From the NCBI GenBank assembly GCA_948471095.1, contig CAOKRG010000030.1, forward strand, positions 1 through 32,820: a stretch of DNA of 32,820 nt, written 5' to 3'. Source of the DNA: an uncultured Oscillospiraceae bacterium. GTDB taxonomy: Bacteria; Bacillota; Clostridia; Oscillospirales; Acutalibacteraceae. Shown one piece after another: positions 24,576 to 32,820 of the stretch. The translations under genes were made by a program, and so were the position numbers. The notes beneath the pieces are model-generated. The model did not search any database. It was not told the DNA's origin and saw only the letters and a list, made by a program, of their open reading frames with translations. Positions within the stretch are counted from its first letter, which is position 1. Every line of letters begins with the position of its first letter.

Positions 24576-24699
24576 CCTTTCCGCCCTCTCCCTTGGCCGC
24601 GCCCCAGAGCGGCAGGCCGTGCGGGGCGGAAAATCGAGACGGGGAAAGGGGGAGGCCCTCGCCCCGATCCCCCTTATTTTTGGAAAGGAGCCTGAACGT

Positions 24700-26418
24700 A
24701 TGCTGAAAAGCCAAGAAACCCGCCGGATCGCGCCGGAGATGGACCCCCTGCGCGTGGGTATGGGCTGGTCCCGGGAGGACCTGGAAAAGCCTCAAATTTT
24801 AGTGGAGAGCACTTACGGCCAGAGCCACCCGGGCAGCGCCCACCTGCTGGAGCTGGCCCAGGCCGCGGCCCGGGAGGCGGACCAAAACGGCGGAAAAGCC
24901 GCCCTCTATTTTGCCACGGACATCTGCGATGGCATGTCCCAGGGCCACGAGGGGGGCAACTATTCCCTGGCCTCCCGGGACATCATCGCCAATTTGGTGG
25001 AAATTCACGCCAAGGCCACCACCTTTGACGCGGGGGTTTTTCTGGCTGGCTGCGACAAGTCCGTGCCCGCTTTGCTGATGGCCATTGGCCGCGTTGATAT
25101 GCCCAGCGTGTTCGTGCCCGGGGGCGTGATGGGGGCCGGACCGGACCTGCTGACCCTGGAGCAGATCGGCATGTACAGCGCCATGTACCAGCGGGGCGAG
25201 ATCAGCGAAGAGCAGTTTACCTACTACAAGCTCCACGCCTGCCCCTCCTGCGGGGCCTGCTCCTTCATGGGCACGGCCTCCACCATGCAGATCATGGCCG
25301 AGGCCCTGGGCCTGGCCCTGCCCGGCACGGCCCTGCTGCCCGCCGGTTCGAAGGAACTGGCCGAAGCCGCCCGCCAGGCCGGGGAGCGGGCCGCCCGGCT
25401 GGCCGTCTCCGGCCCCACGGCCCGGGAGATGGTCACCCGGGAGAGCTTTGAAAACGCGGTGATGGTCCACGCGGCCATCTCCGGCTCCACCAACACCCTG
25501 CTGCACCTGCCCGCCATTGCCCGGGAGTTCGGGGTGGAGCTGACGGCGGACGACTTTGACCGGATGCACCGGGGGGCCCGGTATCTGCTGGACGTGCGCC
25601 CCGCCGGGCGCTGGCCCGCCGAGTTCATCAGCTATGCCGGGGGCGTGCCCCGAGTGATGGAGGAGATCCGCTCCATGCTGCGCCTGGACGCCATGACCGT
25701 CACCGGCAGGACCCTGGGCGAAAACCTGGACGCCTTGGCCCGTTCGGACTTTTACGACCGGCGGGAGGAGGCGCTGAAGCCCTTCGGCCTCAAGCGGGAG
25801 GACGTGATCCGCCCCTTTGGCGACCCCATTGGCCGGGAGGGGGCCATCGCGGTGCTCAAGGGCAACCTGGCGCCCCAGGGGGCCGTGGTGAAGCACAGCG
25901 CCGTGCCCAAGGAGATGCACCGGGCCGTGCTGCGGGCCCGGCCCTTCGACAGCGAGGAGGAGGCCATCGCGGCGGTGCTGCGCAAAGAAATCCACCCCGG
26001 CGAGGCGGTGCTCATCCGCTACGAGGGCCCCCGGGGCAGCGGCATGCCGGAGATGTTCTACACCACCGAGGCCATCTCCTCCGACCCGGAGCTGGCCGCT
26101 TCCATCGCCCTGATCACGGACGGCCGGTTCTCCGGGGCCAGCAAGGGCCCGGCCATCGGCCACGTGTCGCCGGAGGCGGCCTGCGGCGGGCCCATCGCTC
26201 TGGTGGAGGAGGGGGACCTGATCGAGGTCGACATCCCGGGCCGGGTGCTGCGCGTCTGCGGCATTGGAGGACAGGAGCGGAGCGAGGAGGAGGTCGCCGC
26301 CGTTCTGGCACGGCGCAAGGCCCGTTGGACCCCCAAGCCGCCCCGCTACCAAAGCGGCGTGCTGTCCCTCTTCACCCAAAACGCCGCCCCACCCGCCCAA
26401 GGCGGCTACCTAAACTAG
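24700..26418 (+). CDS. ilvD: IlvD/Edd family dehydratase (dihydroxy-acid dehydratase-like)
   Basis: These Fe-S enzymes remove water from dihydroxy acids; IlvD acts in valine, leucine and isoleucine synthesis. The 572 residues include CDGMSQGHEGGNYSLASRD, AGCDKSVPALLMA and CPSCGACSFMGTASTMQ, with the Fe-S cysteines, plus AAISGSTNTLLHLPAIA, GPRGSGMPEM and LITDGRFSGASKGPAIGHVSPEA, all family landmarks. I chose ATG at 24700, with AAAGGAG eight bases upstream. An in-frame ATG at 24466 would add 78 Pro/Arg-rich residues across a terminator. No other branched-chain gene is nearby, so a sugar-acid dehydratase role cannot be ruled out. Confidence 0.85.
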   Translation: MLKSQETRRIAPEMDPLRVGMGWSREDLEKPQILVESTYGQSHPGSAHLLELAQAAAREADQNGGKAALYFATDICDGMSQGHEGGNYSLASRDIIANLVEIHAKATTFDAGVFLAGCDKSVPALLMAIGRVDMPSVFVPGGVMGAGPDLLTLEQIGMYSAMYQRGEISEEQFTYYKLHACPSCGACSFMGTASTMQIMAEALGLALPGTALLPAGSKELAEAARQAGERAARLAVSGPTAREMVTRESFENAVMVHAAISGSTNTLLHLPAIAREFGVELTADDFDRMHRGARYLLDVRPAGRWPAEFISYAGGVPRVMEEIRSMLRLDAMTVTGRTLGENLDALARSDFYDRREEALKPFGLKREDVIRPFGDPIGREGAIAVLKGNLAPQGAVVKHSAVPKEMHRAVLRARPFDSEEEAIAAVLRKEIHPGEAVLIRYEGPRGSGMPEMFYTTEAISSDPELAASIALITDGRFSGASKGPAIGHVSPEAACGGPIALVEEGDLIEVDIPGRVLRVCGIGGQERSEEEVAAVLARRKARWTPKPPRYQSGVLSLFTQNAAPPAQGGYLN

Positions 26419-26503
26419 GGCGTGTTCCCATAAGGGCCCGCACGCGCCTTTTTGGCAGATTTTCGGCATCTTCCGCGGCAAAGACCGTTCATACGTCAAA
26501 GAA

Positions 26504-26540
26504 AGACAGGCGCTTGCAAAGAAGCGCCTGTCTCTTTTTT
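26504..26540 (+). terminator. Strong terminator between convergent genes, probably bidirectional
   Basis: AGACAGGCGCTT (26504-26515) pairs perfectly with AAGCGCCTGTCT (26522-26533), followed by CTTTTTT. On the minus strand the stem is followed by TTCTTT, so it may also end the RND transcript arriving from the other side. Confidence 0.9.
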
Positions 26541-26629
26541 ATAGGAACGCCTACACCTCTTCCCAGCCTGCCAGAATGCCCCGGCAGTCCTTGCCGCCGC
26601 GCTTGGGCAGGGCGGGGACGTCCGGCCTC

Positions 26630-29600
26630 TTACACATCCACCTTGCGCAGCTCCTTCTTGGCCATAATGTCGTACATGGCCGGCACCACGAACAGGGTCA
26701 TCAGCGTGGCGTAGAGCAGTCCGCCGATGCACACCACCGCGATGGGCTGCATCATCTCCGCCCCCATGCCCGTGGCCAGGGCCATGAACGCCAGGCCCAG
26801 CACCGTGGTCAGCACAGTCATCAGAATGGGCCGCATACGGGTGCGCCCGGCCAGAATAATGGCCTCCCGGCGGGGCACCCCCTCCAGCCGCAGCTGGTTG
26901 ATGTAGTCAATGAGCACGATGCCGTTGTTGACGATGATGCCCGAAAGCATGATGAAGCCGATCATGGAAACCACGCTTACCTCCATGCCGCACAGGTACA
27001 GGGACAAAAACCCGCCGGTAAAGGCCAGGGGGATGGTGAACATGACGATGAAGGGCAGCAGCAGGGACTGGAACTGGATGACCATGATCAGGTAGATGAT
27101 AAGGATGGCCATCAGGCCCATCTGCACCAGCTGGCTCATAGCCTCCATAATGGTCTCGTTCTCGCCGGCCAGCTCCAGGGTGACTCCCTGGGGCGGGGTG
27201 TAGTCCCGCAGGGCCCGCTCCACGTCCCGGGTCACCAGGCTGATGTTGTACCCGTCTTCCAGCCCGGCGCTGACGGTGAGCACCCGGTTCTGGTTCTCCC
27301 GGCGGATGGCGTTCAGGCTCTGGCGGTCCTCAAACTTGGCGACGCGGATGAGGGGCACCTCCTCCTTCTCGCCGGTCTTCTGGTCCGTGACCGGGATGGT
27401 CAGGCTCTTCAGATAGGACTCGTTCATCTGCCCCTCCTTGGGGTGGACCACCACCACGTCCTCCAAAAAGCCCTCCACGCGCATGTCCGTGGCCGTGGCG
27501 GAGTCCTTTACCGCTCCGCTGACCGCCTGGTACACCTGGGCGGTGGTCAGGCCGTTTTCCATGGCCTTGTTTTTGTCCACCACCACCCGCAGCTCGGGGG
27601 TGGAGTCCTCCAGGTCGCTGGCGGCTTCGGCCACGCCCTCCACCCCGGCGGCCAGGTCCGTCACCTCGTCCGCTGCCTGGATCAAAGCGTCCATATCGTC
27701 GCCGCGCAGCTTGATCTCCACCCCGGAGCCGCTCATGGCGGACATATAGGCGCTCATGTCCATGGCCCCCTGGGCGGCTACCTCGCAGTCCAGGTCCGCG
27801 CAGGCTTCCTCAATGAGTTTGGCGGCTTCCGCGTCCTTTAGGCCGGAGTCCTCCTTGATGAGCACGTACATGGAGACCCCGCCGCCGCTGCCGCCCATCA
27901 TGCCCATCATCCCGGCTCCGTCCGAGCCGGAACCGGCCATGGCGCCCACGGTCTCCACCCAGTCCAGGTCCATCACACGCTCGATGATCTGATCGGACAT
28001 GGCGGTCTGGTCCTCAAAGCTGGGGTCCTCTTCGGGCAGGGTAAAGCTGACGGTCAGCTGGCTGCCGCTCATGGCGGGCATAAACAGGAAGCCCCGGGAA
28101 AGGGCCAGGCTCACGCTGGCAACCAGCAGCGCCGCCGAAAGGATGAGGCAGAACCACTTGTGAGAGAGGGAGAGGGAGGCCAGCTTTCCATAGCCGCCCA
28201 GCACCCGGTCGAAGATCCCGTGCTCCTTGGGCTTGCTGGACCGCAGGGCCGTGGAGGTCATGGCGGGCACCAGCGTGATGGCTACGAACAGGCTGGCCAA
28301 AAGGGAGTAGCCGATGGTCAGGGCCATGTCGGAGAAGAGCTGGCGGGTGACGCCCTCCACAAAGACGATGGGCAAAAACACGCACACGGTGGTCAGGGTG
28401 GAGGCGATGATGGCCCCGGTGACCTGCACCGCCCCCTGCACCGAGGCCTTGGCCGCGGACATGCCCTCGTGGCGCAGGCGGTAGACGTTCTCGATGACCA
28501 CCACGGAGTTGTCCACCAGCATGCCCACGCCCACGGCCAGGCCGGAGAGGGAGATGACGTTGAGCGTCACCCCGGAGAAGTACATGAGCACAATGGCCAC
28601 CAACAGGGAGATGGGGATGGAGAAGGCGATGACGATGGTGGGCCGCAGGTCCCGCAGGAAGAAGAGCAGAATCAAAATGGCCAGGGCCGCGCCCAGAACC
28701 AGGTTTTGCAGCACCGTGTCCACCACCAGGTAAATGTAGTCGCCCTGGTCGGAGAGGGGGGTGAAGCGCAGGTCCTCATAGCTCTGGGAGAGCTCCTCGA
28801 AGCGCTTGAGGATGTTTTTGGACACCTGGGCGGTGGAGTAGGTGGACTGCTTGGTAAAGGAGAGCACCAGGCCGTCCTGGCCGTTGATCTTGGCATAGAG
28901 CTCCCCGGCGTTGGTGGCAAGCTCCACATCGGCCACGTCTTTCAGGTAGATCTTTCCAATGCCCTCCGTGCCGGTGTCCATCAGGAGCAGGTTTTCCAGG
29001 GCCTCCGGGTCTTCCAGGGCGTCGCCCACCCGCACCAGGCACTGGGTCCCGTCTTGGTCGATGTACCCGGCGGGCATGGAGAAGTTCTGGGCCTGCAAAA
29101 TACCGGAGACCGTGTCCATAGTCAGGGGCAGCTCCGCGTTCTGATAGGCGGTCTTCTTCTGCTGGTCGAAGTCCTCCCGGGCGGTGGCCAGCTGCTCCTT
29201 GGCGCTTTCCAGCTGGGCCTGCGCCGAGCTGAGGGCCGACTGCCCCGCCACGATCTGGGAAAGGCCCGCGCTCAGCTGCATCATGCCGCTGGCCTGCTGC
29301 TGGGCCAGCTGACTCAGGGCCTGGTCCACGGTCAGGGCCCCGCTTTCCAGCTGGGAGCGGGTGGATTCCAGCTGGGCCCGGCCGGCGGTGAGCTTATCCA
29401 GGTTCGCCTGGGCCTCCTGGATGGAGGCATCCAAATTGTCCGGGTCGGCCCCGGCGGCGGAGGCCATGGCCTTGGCCTCAGTGAGGGCCTGATCCAGGGC
29501 GGCGCGGCTGGCGGTAAGCTCCTCCAGCTTGGCGGGGGCGGTCTCCGGGGTGGCCCCCAAAGCGGCAAAGGCGGCTTCGGCCGCGGCCAACTGGGGAGCC

Positions 29601-30679
29601 AGCAGCTCCAACTGGGCCGCTAGGGCGGCGTATTCCTCTGAATCCGGGTCCAGCTCCGCCATCTGGGCCTGCAGCTGGTCCCGCTGGCTGGTCAGGGCCG
29701 CGTAGCCGGTCAGGGCCTCTTGCAGGCCGGCAATGGCCTGGTCCAGGGAGGCGATCTGGCCGTTCAGCTGGGCCAGGGACTGTTTGAGGCCGTTCAGCTT
29801 ATCCAGCGCATCCCCCAGCTGCTTCTGGTTCTGGTCCATGGTGGTCAGCTGGGCGGCGATCTGGGCCTTGGCGGACTCAATCTCCACCTTTTTGGAGATG
29901 AGCTGGCCCTGGGCCTGGCCGGTCTGCTCCGCCAGCTGGGCCTGACCCTGCTCGATCTGGGCCTTCTGCCCCGCCAGGGCGTCGGACTGCTCCTGGGTCT
30001 CGCTGAGGCCCTCCTCAATCTCCTGGCCGCTGTCATCCAGCTTCTGCTGGGCTTCGCCGAAGGTCTCGTCCAGCTTTTGCTTCATGCGGGCGTTCACCTC
30101 ATCGATCTTATCCTGCCGCAGCCGCACGGAGACCTCCTCCCGCACGTTGCCGCTGGCGGAGACGCTGGCCACGCCCTCGACGCCCTCCAGCTTGAGCATG
30201 AGCTCCGAATCCAGCAGATTGGTCAGGGCCACATTGTCCATGCCCTCCATCTCCACAGCGGCCACGGTGACGGGCAGCATGCTGGGGTTGATCTTCATGA
30301 TGTAGGGCGTGCCCACCATGTCGTCCCAGCTGCCGGAAACCGCGTTGAGCTTTTCCCGGATGTCGGCGGCCAGAGTGTCCATGTTGGCATCGTCGGTGAG
30401 CTGAAGCATCACCTGGGAGGCGTTTTCCCGGGAGACGGAGGTGATCTCCTCCACATGGTCCAAGGTGGCCAGGCTCTGCTCGATGGGCCGGGTCACCTCG
30501 CTCTCCACCTCCTCGGGGGCGGCTCCGGGGTATGCGGTGACGATCACGGCATAGGGCAGGTTGATGTTGGGCAGCAGGTCGGGGGTCATGCGGGTGTAGG
30601 CCACCACGCCCAGCACGATGGCAATGACCACCCCCACCAGAACGGTCAGGGGCTTGCGGACGCTGAAGCGGGAAAACAT
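26630..30679 (-). CDS. RND-family efflux transporter with large coiled-coil insertion
   Basis: This is a proton-driven exporter of the AcrB/SwrC (HAE1) type. The 1349 residues start with a membrane helix (about 10-30) after FSRFSVRKPLTVLV. The first porter region includes MTPDLLPNINLPYAVIVT and GAAPEEVESEVTRPIE. The membrane bundle begins near residue 660, with GLAVGVGMLVDNSVVVIENVYR as the TM4 signature and its paired Asp. A second porter loop with a Gly/Met-rich patch (GAGMMGMMGGSGGG) and a final bundle follow. About residues 195-515 form an extra Ala/Gln/Leu-rich coiled coil inside the first loop, which makes the protein ~300 residues longer than usual. No adaptor or regulator gene lies beside it. 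GAGAGGAG precedes the ATG. Confidence 0.93.
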   Translation of the reverse strand: MFSRFSVRKPLTVLVGVVIAIVLGVVAYTRMTPDLLPNINLPYAVIVTAYPGAAPEEVESEVTRPIEQSLATLDHVEEITSVSRENASQVMLQLTDDANMDTLAADIREKLNAVSGSWDDMVGTPYIMKINPSMLPVTVAAVEMEGMDNVALTNLLDSELMLKLEGVEGVASVSASGNVREEVSVRLRQDKIDEVNARMKQKLDETFGEAQQKLDDSGQEIEEGLSETQEQSDALAGQKAQIEQGQAQLAEQTGQAQGQLISKKVEIESAKAQIAAQLTTMDQNQKQLGDALDKLNGLKQSLAQLNGQIASLDQAIAGLQEALTGYAALTSQRDQLQAQMAELDPDSEEYAALAAQLELLAPQLAAAEAAFAALGATPETAPAKLEELTASRAALDQALTEAKAMASAAGADPDNLDASIQEAQANLDKLTAGRAQLESTRSQLESGALTVDQALSQLAQQQASGMMQLSAGLSQIVAGQSALSSAQAQLESAKEQLATAREDFDQQKKTAYQNAELPLTMDTVSGILQAQNFSMPAGYIDQDGTQCLVRVGDALEDPEALENLLLMDTGTEGIGKIYLKDVADVELATNAGELYAKINGQDGLVLSFTKQSTYSTAQVSKNILKRFEELSQSYEDLRFTPLSDQGDYIYLVVDTVLQNLVLGAALAILILLFFLRDLRPTIVIAFSIPISLLVAIVLMYFSGVTLNVISLSGLAVGVGMLVDNSVVVIENVYRLRHEGMSAAKASVQGAVQVTGAIIASTLTTVCVFLPIVFVEGVTRQLFSDMALTIGYSLLASLFVAITLVPAMTSTALRSSKPKEHGIFDRVLGGYGKLASLSLSHKWFCLILSAALLVASVSLALSRGFLFMPAMSGSQLTVSFTLPEEDPSFEDQTAMSDQIIERVMDLDWVETVGAMAGSGSDGAGMMGMMGGSGGGVSMYVLIKEDSGLKDAEAAKLIEEACADLDCEVAAQGAMDMSAYMSAMSGSGVEIKLRGDDMDALIQAADEVTDLAAGVEGVAEAASDLEDSTPELRVVVDKNKAMENGLTTAQVYQAVSGAVKDSATATDMRVEGFLEDVVVVHPKEGQMNESYLKSLTIPVTDQKTGEKEEVPLIRVAKFEDRQSLNAIRRENQNRVLTVSAGLEDGYNISLVTRDVERALRDYTPPQGVTLELAGENETIMEAMSQLVQMGLMAILIIYLIMVIQFQSLLLPFIVMFTIPLAFTGGFLSLYLCGMEVSVVSMIGFIMLSGIIVNNGIVLIDYINQLRLEGVPRREAIILAGRTRMRPILMTVLTTVLGLAFMALATGMGAEMMQPIAVVCIGGLLYATLMTLFVVPAMYDIMAKKELRKVDV

Positions 30680-30737
30680 GGAGAAAGGCTCCTCTCAAGG
30701 TGGAATGAAGCTATAAATAAAGATAAGCACATAAAAT

Positions 30738-30766
30738 TATACCGCTGCTTTCCGCCGGTTTCATGA
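30738..30766 (-). promoter_or_regulatory. Promoter of the RND transporter
   Basis: On the minus strand ATGAAA (30761-30766), 17 bp, TATAAT (30738-30743). The -10 is perfect and the -35 matches four of six. It is divergent from the hisH promoter about 75 bp away. Confidence 0.6.
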
Positions 30767-30841
30767 ATATTTTGTAAATATACAGGCGGCAGGGCGGCAG
30801 GCCGGCGAGCGTTTTTTTGCCTTGCCGTCCCAATTTCCCCC

Positions 30842-30870
30842 TTGCCAAACCTGCCGGAATATGTTATACT
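30842..30870 (+). promoter_or_regulatory. Promoter of hisH-hisF
   Basis: TTGCCA (30842-30847), 17 bp, TATACT (30865-30870); each hexamer differs from consensus at one base. Transcription would start near 30877, leaving a leader of about 36 bases before hisH, too short for an attenuator. Confidence 0.75.
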
Positions 30871-30912
30871 TAATTTATTGCGTTAATAAGTTAAACCGGA
30901 GTGTGAAATCAT

Positions 30913-31530
30913 ATGACCGCCATCATCGACTATGGGGCCGGAAACCTGCGCAGCGTGGAGAAGGCCTTGACCCACATCGGCTGTTCCTGCCGGGTGGTGG
31001 AAAGCGGCCGGGAGCTGCTGGAAGCGGACCGGGCGGTCCTGCCCGGCGTGGGGGCCTTTGGCGAGGCCATGAACGGCCTGGAAAGCCGGGGCCTGGTCCA
31101 GGCCATCCGGGAATTCGCCGCTTCCGGACGGCCCCTGCTGGGCGTCTGCCTGGGTCTTCAAGTGCTGTTTGAGAGCAGCGAGGAATCGCCCGGCGTGAAG
31201 GGGCTTGGGCTGCTGAAGGGCCGGGTCGTCCGCCTGCCGGAAGAAAGCGGGCTGAAAATCCCCCATGTGGGGTGGAATTCCCTGACCGTGGACCGCCCCG
31301 GTTGGCTGCTGGAGGGCCTGGAGCCGGAGCCCTATGTGTATTTCGTCCACTCCTACTACCTCCAGGCCGGGGAGGACGTGGTCAGCGCCCGGGCGGAGTA
31401 TGGGGCGGACATCCACGCGGCGGTGGAGCGGGGAAATCTGGCGGCCTGCCAGTTCCACCCGGAAAAAAGCGGGGAGACCGGGCTGCGCATCTTGCGGAAC
31501 TTTGCCCGAAAGACGAAAGGAGGCGCGTGA
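30913..31530 (+). CDS. hisH: Imidazole glycerol phosphate synthase, glutamine amidotransferase subunit
   Basis: HisH releases ammonia from glutamine and passes it to HisF in histidine synthesis. The 205 residues start [19 protein letters not shown] and hold [11 protein letters not shown] (oxyanion region), [11 protein letters not shown] with nucleophile Cys79, PHVGWN, YFVHSYY, and [13 protein letters not shown] with the His and Glu of the triad. Length is typical. GGAG lies 11 bases before the ATG. hisF follows after 3 bp. Confidence 0.97.
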   Translation: MTAIIDYGAGNLRSVEKALTHIGCSCRVVESGRELLEADRAVLPGVGAFGEAMNGLESRGLVQAIREFAASGRPLLGVCLGLQVLFESSEESPGVKGLGLLKGRVVRLPEESGLKIPHVGWNSLTVDRPGWLLEGLEPEPYVYFVHSYYLQAGEDVVSARAEYGADIHAAVERGNLAACQFHPEKSGETGLRILRNFARKTKGGA

Positions 31531-31533
31531 GGC

Positions 31534-32301
31534 ATGTACGCGAAACGGATCATCCCCTGCCTGGACATCAAGGACGGACGGGTGGTAAAGGGCACGAACT
31601 TTGTGGGCCTGCGGGACGCCGGGGACCCGGTGGAGGCGGCGGTGGAATACGACCGCCAGGGGGCCGACGAGCTGGTCTTGCTGGACATCAACGCCTCCGC
31701 GGACAGCCGGGGCATTTTGACCCAAGTGGTGGAGCGGGTAGCGGAGAGCATTTTCATTCCCTTCACCGTGGGCGGCGGCATCCGCACGGTGGAGGATTTC
31801 ACCGCCATTCTCCGGGCGGGCGCGGACAAGGTCTCGGTCAACTCCGCGGCCCTGCGGGACCCGGAGCTGATCCGGCGGGCGGCCCGGCGGTTCGGAAGCC
31901 AGTGCGTGGTGGTGGCCATGGACGCGAAGCGCCGTCCAGGCGGCGGCTGGACCCTGTACTTGAACGGGGGCCGGGTGGATACGGGCAGGGACGCGCTGGC
32001 ATGGGCCAAGGTGGCGGAAGCCTTAGGCGCGGGGGAGATTTTGCTCACCAGCATGGACCAGGACGGGGTAAAGACCGGTTACGACCTGGAGCTGACCCGG
32101 GCGGTGTCCGAGGCGGTGGGCATCCCGGTGATCGCCTCGGGGGGCGCGGGAGAAAAGTCCCATTTTTATGAAGCCTTCACCGCGGGCCGGGCAGATGCGG
32201 CCCTGGCGGCTTCCCTGTTCCACTTTGGGGAACTTTCCGTGCCGGAGCTGAAACAGTACCTGCAAACGCGCGGAGTGCCCGTGCGCCCGGCGGGAAGCTG
32301 A
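31534..32301 (+). CDS. hisF: Imidazole glycerol phosphate synthase, cyclase subunit
   Basis: HisF uses ammonia from HisH to turn PRFAR into imidazole glycerol phosphate and AICAR. The 255-residue barrel begins [20 protein letters not shown] with catalytic Asp11, and AMDAK holds catalytic Asp130. Phosphate-binding motifs [27 protein letters not shown] and [13 protein letters not shown] are present. AAAGGAGG lies upstream of the ATG. Only hisH and hisF of the histidine pathway are in the window. An 8-bp hairpin (32293-32317) overlaps the stop codon but lacks a T-run. Confidence 0.97.
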   Translation: MYAKRIIPCLDIKDGRVVKGTNFVGLRDAGDPVEAAVEYDRQGADELVLLDINASADSRGILTQVVERVAESIFIPFTVGGGIRTVEDFTAILRAGADKVSVNSAALRDPELIRRAARRFGSQCVVVAMDAKRRPGGGWTLYLNGGRVDTGRDALAWAKVAEALGAGEILLTSMDQDGVKTGYDLELTRAVSEAVGIPVIASGGAGEKSHFYEAFTAGRADAALAASLFHFGELSVPELKQYLQTRGVPVRPAGS

Positions 32302-32364
32302 GCCGGAGCCAGCTTCCTCGAACAAGGCAGCGGCGAAAAAAAGAAAAAATTTTGCGAATACCCC

Positions 32365-32392
32365 TTGACTTTTCCGGAGAATTTGGTATAAT
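32365..32392 (+). promoter_or_regulatory. Promoter of the tRNA genes
   Basis: TTGACT (32365-32370), 16 bp, TATAAT (32387-32392), a strong promoter of the kind expected for stable RNA. A leader hairpin (CACCGAGGA with TCCTTCGGTG, 32403-32427) precedes the first tRNA. Confidence 0.8.
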
Positions 32393-32434
32393 AATGGCTG
32401 TCACCGAGGATGAGAGTCCTTCGGTGCATGAGAA

Positions 32435-32508
32435 AGCGGTATTGTGTAATGGTAGCACAGCAGACTCTGACTCTGTTTGTCTGGGTTCAAATCCTGGTAC
32501 CGCTGCCA
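32435..32508 (+). tRNA. tRNA-Gln (anticodon CTG)
   Basis: Acceptor arms AGCGGTA (32435-32441) and TACCGCT (32498-32504) pair fully. The anticodon stem GCAGA/TCTGT encloses loop CTCTGAC with anticodon CTG. The T arm reads CTGGG-TTCAAAT-CCTGG. The discriminator is G and CCA is encoded. Anticodon CTG reads CAG codons. Confidence 0.93.
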
Positions 32509-32514
32509 AAGATG

Positions 32515-32550
32515 GGGCCTGGACCCGAAGCGGCCCAGGCTCTCTTTTTT
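32515..32550 (+). terminator. Terminator between the two tRNA genes
   Basis: GCCTGG (32517-32522) pairs with CCAGGC (32535-32540), followed by TCTCTTTTTT. It would end most transcripts after tRNA-Gln. Confidence 0.65.
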
Positions 32551-32586
32551 GTGAAAATGCCTCCGCAAGAGCGGCAGGCTTTCTTT

Positions 32587-32663
32587 CGAGGTGTGGCTCA
32601 GTTTGGTAGAGCGCTACGTTCGGGACGTAGAAGCCGCAGGTTCAAATCCTGTCACCTCGACCA
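32587..32663 (+). tRNA. tRNA-Pro (anticodon CGG)
   Basis: Acceptor arms CGAGGTG and CACCTCG pair fully. The anticodon arm CTACG-TTCGGGA-CGTAG gives anticodon CGG, reading CCG codons. The T arm GCAGG-TTCAAAT-CCTGT is normal, and discriminator A and CCA are encoded. No good promoter is seen between it and tRNA-Gln. Confidence 0.95.
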
Positions 32664-32692
32664 TCCTGTGGATATAAAAAAGATATTCGCTC

Positions 32693-32720
32693 AAAAAACC
32701 GCGCTGTGGCGCGGTTTTTT
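32693..32720 (+). terminator. Terminator after tRNA-Pro
   Basis: CCGCGC (32699-32704) and GCGCGG (32709-32714) form a stem flanked by six A and six T residues, so it works on both strands. The remaining 100 bases (32721-32820) are AT-rich with no gene visible. Confidence 0.92.
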
Positions 32721-32820
32721 GATGCCTAAAAGCCTGGATTTGAAAAGTCAAAAACGTAGATGAAAGTAAGCGAAAAATAGATACGAACCTTCACAAGTAA
32801 ATGGAAAAGCGGTAAAATTA

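Noticed and set aside
24700-26418. IlvD-like protein missing an Fe-S cysteine
   Set aside because: The PGSAHL segment lacks Cys, but 4Fe-4S type IlvD proteins such as E. coli's have PGHVHL there, so nothing essential appears lost.

Overview
The window reads as a GC-rich chromosome segment of an anaerobic Firmicute, most likely Clostridia of the Oscillospiraceae type (Flavonifractor/Oscillibacter/Lawsonibacter-like). This placement is an inference from gene content (class III ribonucleotide reductase, MreBCD-PBP2-MinD-MgsA order, ZapA next to a U32 peptidase) and from purine-rich AGGAGG-type ribosome sites. No rRNA, CRISPR array, phage or transposase gene was seen.

Layout. Positions 335-4401 (minus strand): anaerobic ribonucleotide reductase cluster, transcribed nrdD -> small glycyl-radical-domain gene -> surE -> nrdG, from a perfect consensus promoter overlapped by a good NrdR-box match. 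Positions 4783-7864: aspS and hisS. Positions 7959-15673: mgsA, minD, mrdA (PBP2), mreD, mreC, mreB and dut, all minus strand; this is the cell-shape block, with minC and minE absent. Positions 16062-19356: a U32 peptidase and a ZapA-like protein with a long coiled-coil tail. Positions 19687-26418 (plus strand): glycogen phosphorylase, a GH13 glucan hydrolase and an IlvD/Edd-family dehydratase. Positions 26630-30679 (minus): a very large RND exporter. Positions 30913-32301 (plus): hisH-hisF. Positions 32435-32663: tRNA-Gln and tRNA-Pro.

The most interesting item is the nucleotide reductase. The 765-residue NrdD has its ATP cone, catalytic core and zinc-site region but ends before the C-terminal glycyl-radical loop. 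That loop (RRITGYL ... RVKH) is encoded by a separate 64-codon gene 332 bp downstream, with its own AGGAGG site. That gene is coupled by a 4-bp ATGA overlap to surE, which is followed at once by the activase nrdG. This looks like a two-piece class III reductase with a detachable radical domain, comparable in idea to YfiD/GrcA and pyruvate formate-lyase.

Other points: MreB has an in-frame upstream start that would add an N-terminal transmembrane helix; the RND pump carries a roughly 320-residue coiled-coil insertion in its first periplasmic-type loop; the ZapA-like protein has 93-bp tandem repeats; and several intergenic gaps hold repeated hairpin elements whose stems differ between copies by compensating changes. 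These repeats sit between nrdD and its radical-domain gene, between mreB and mreC, and upstream of dut.
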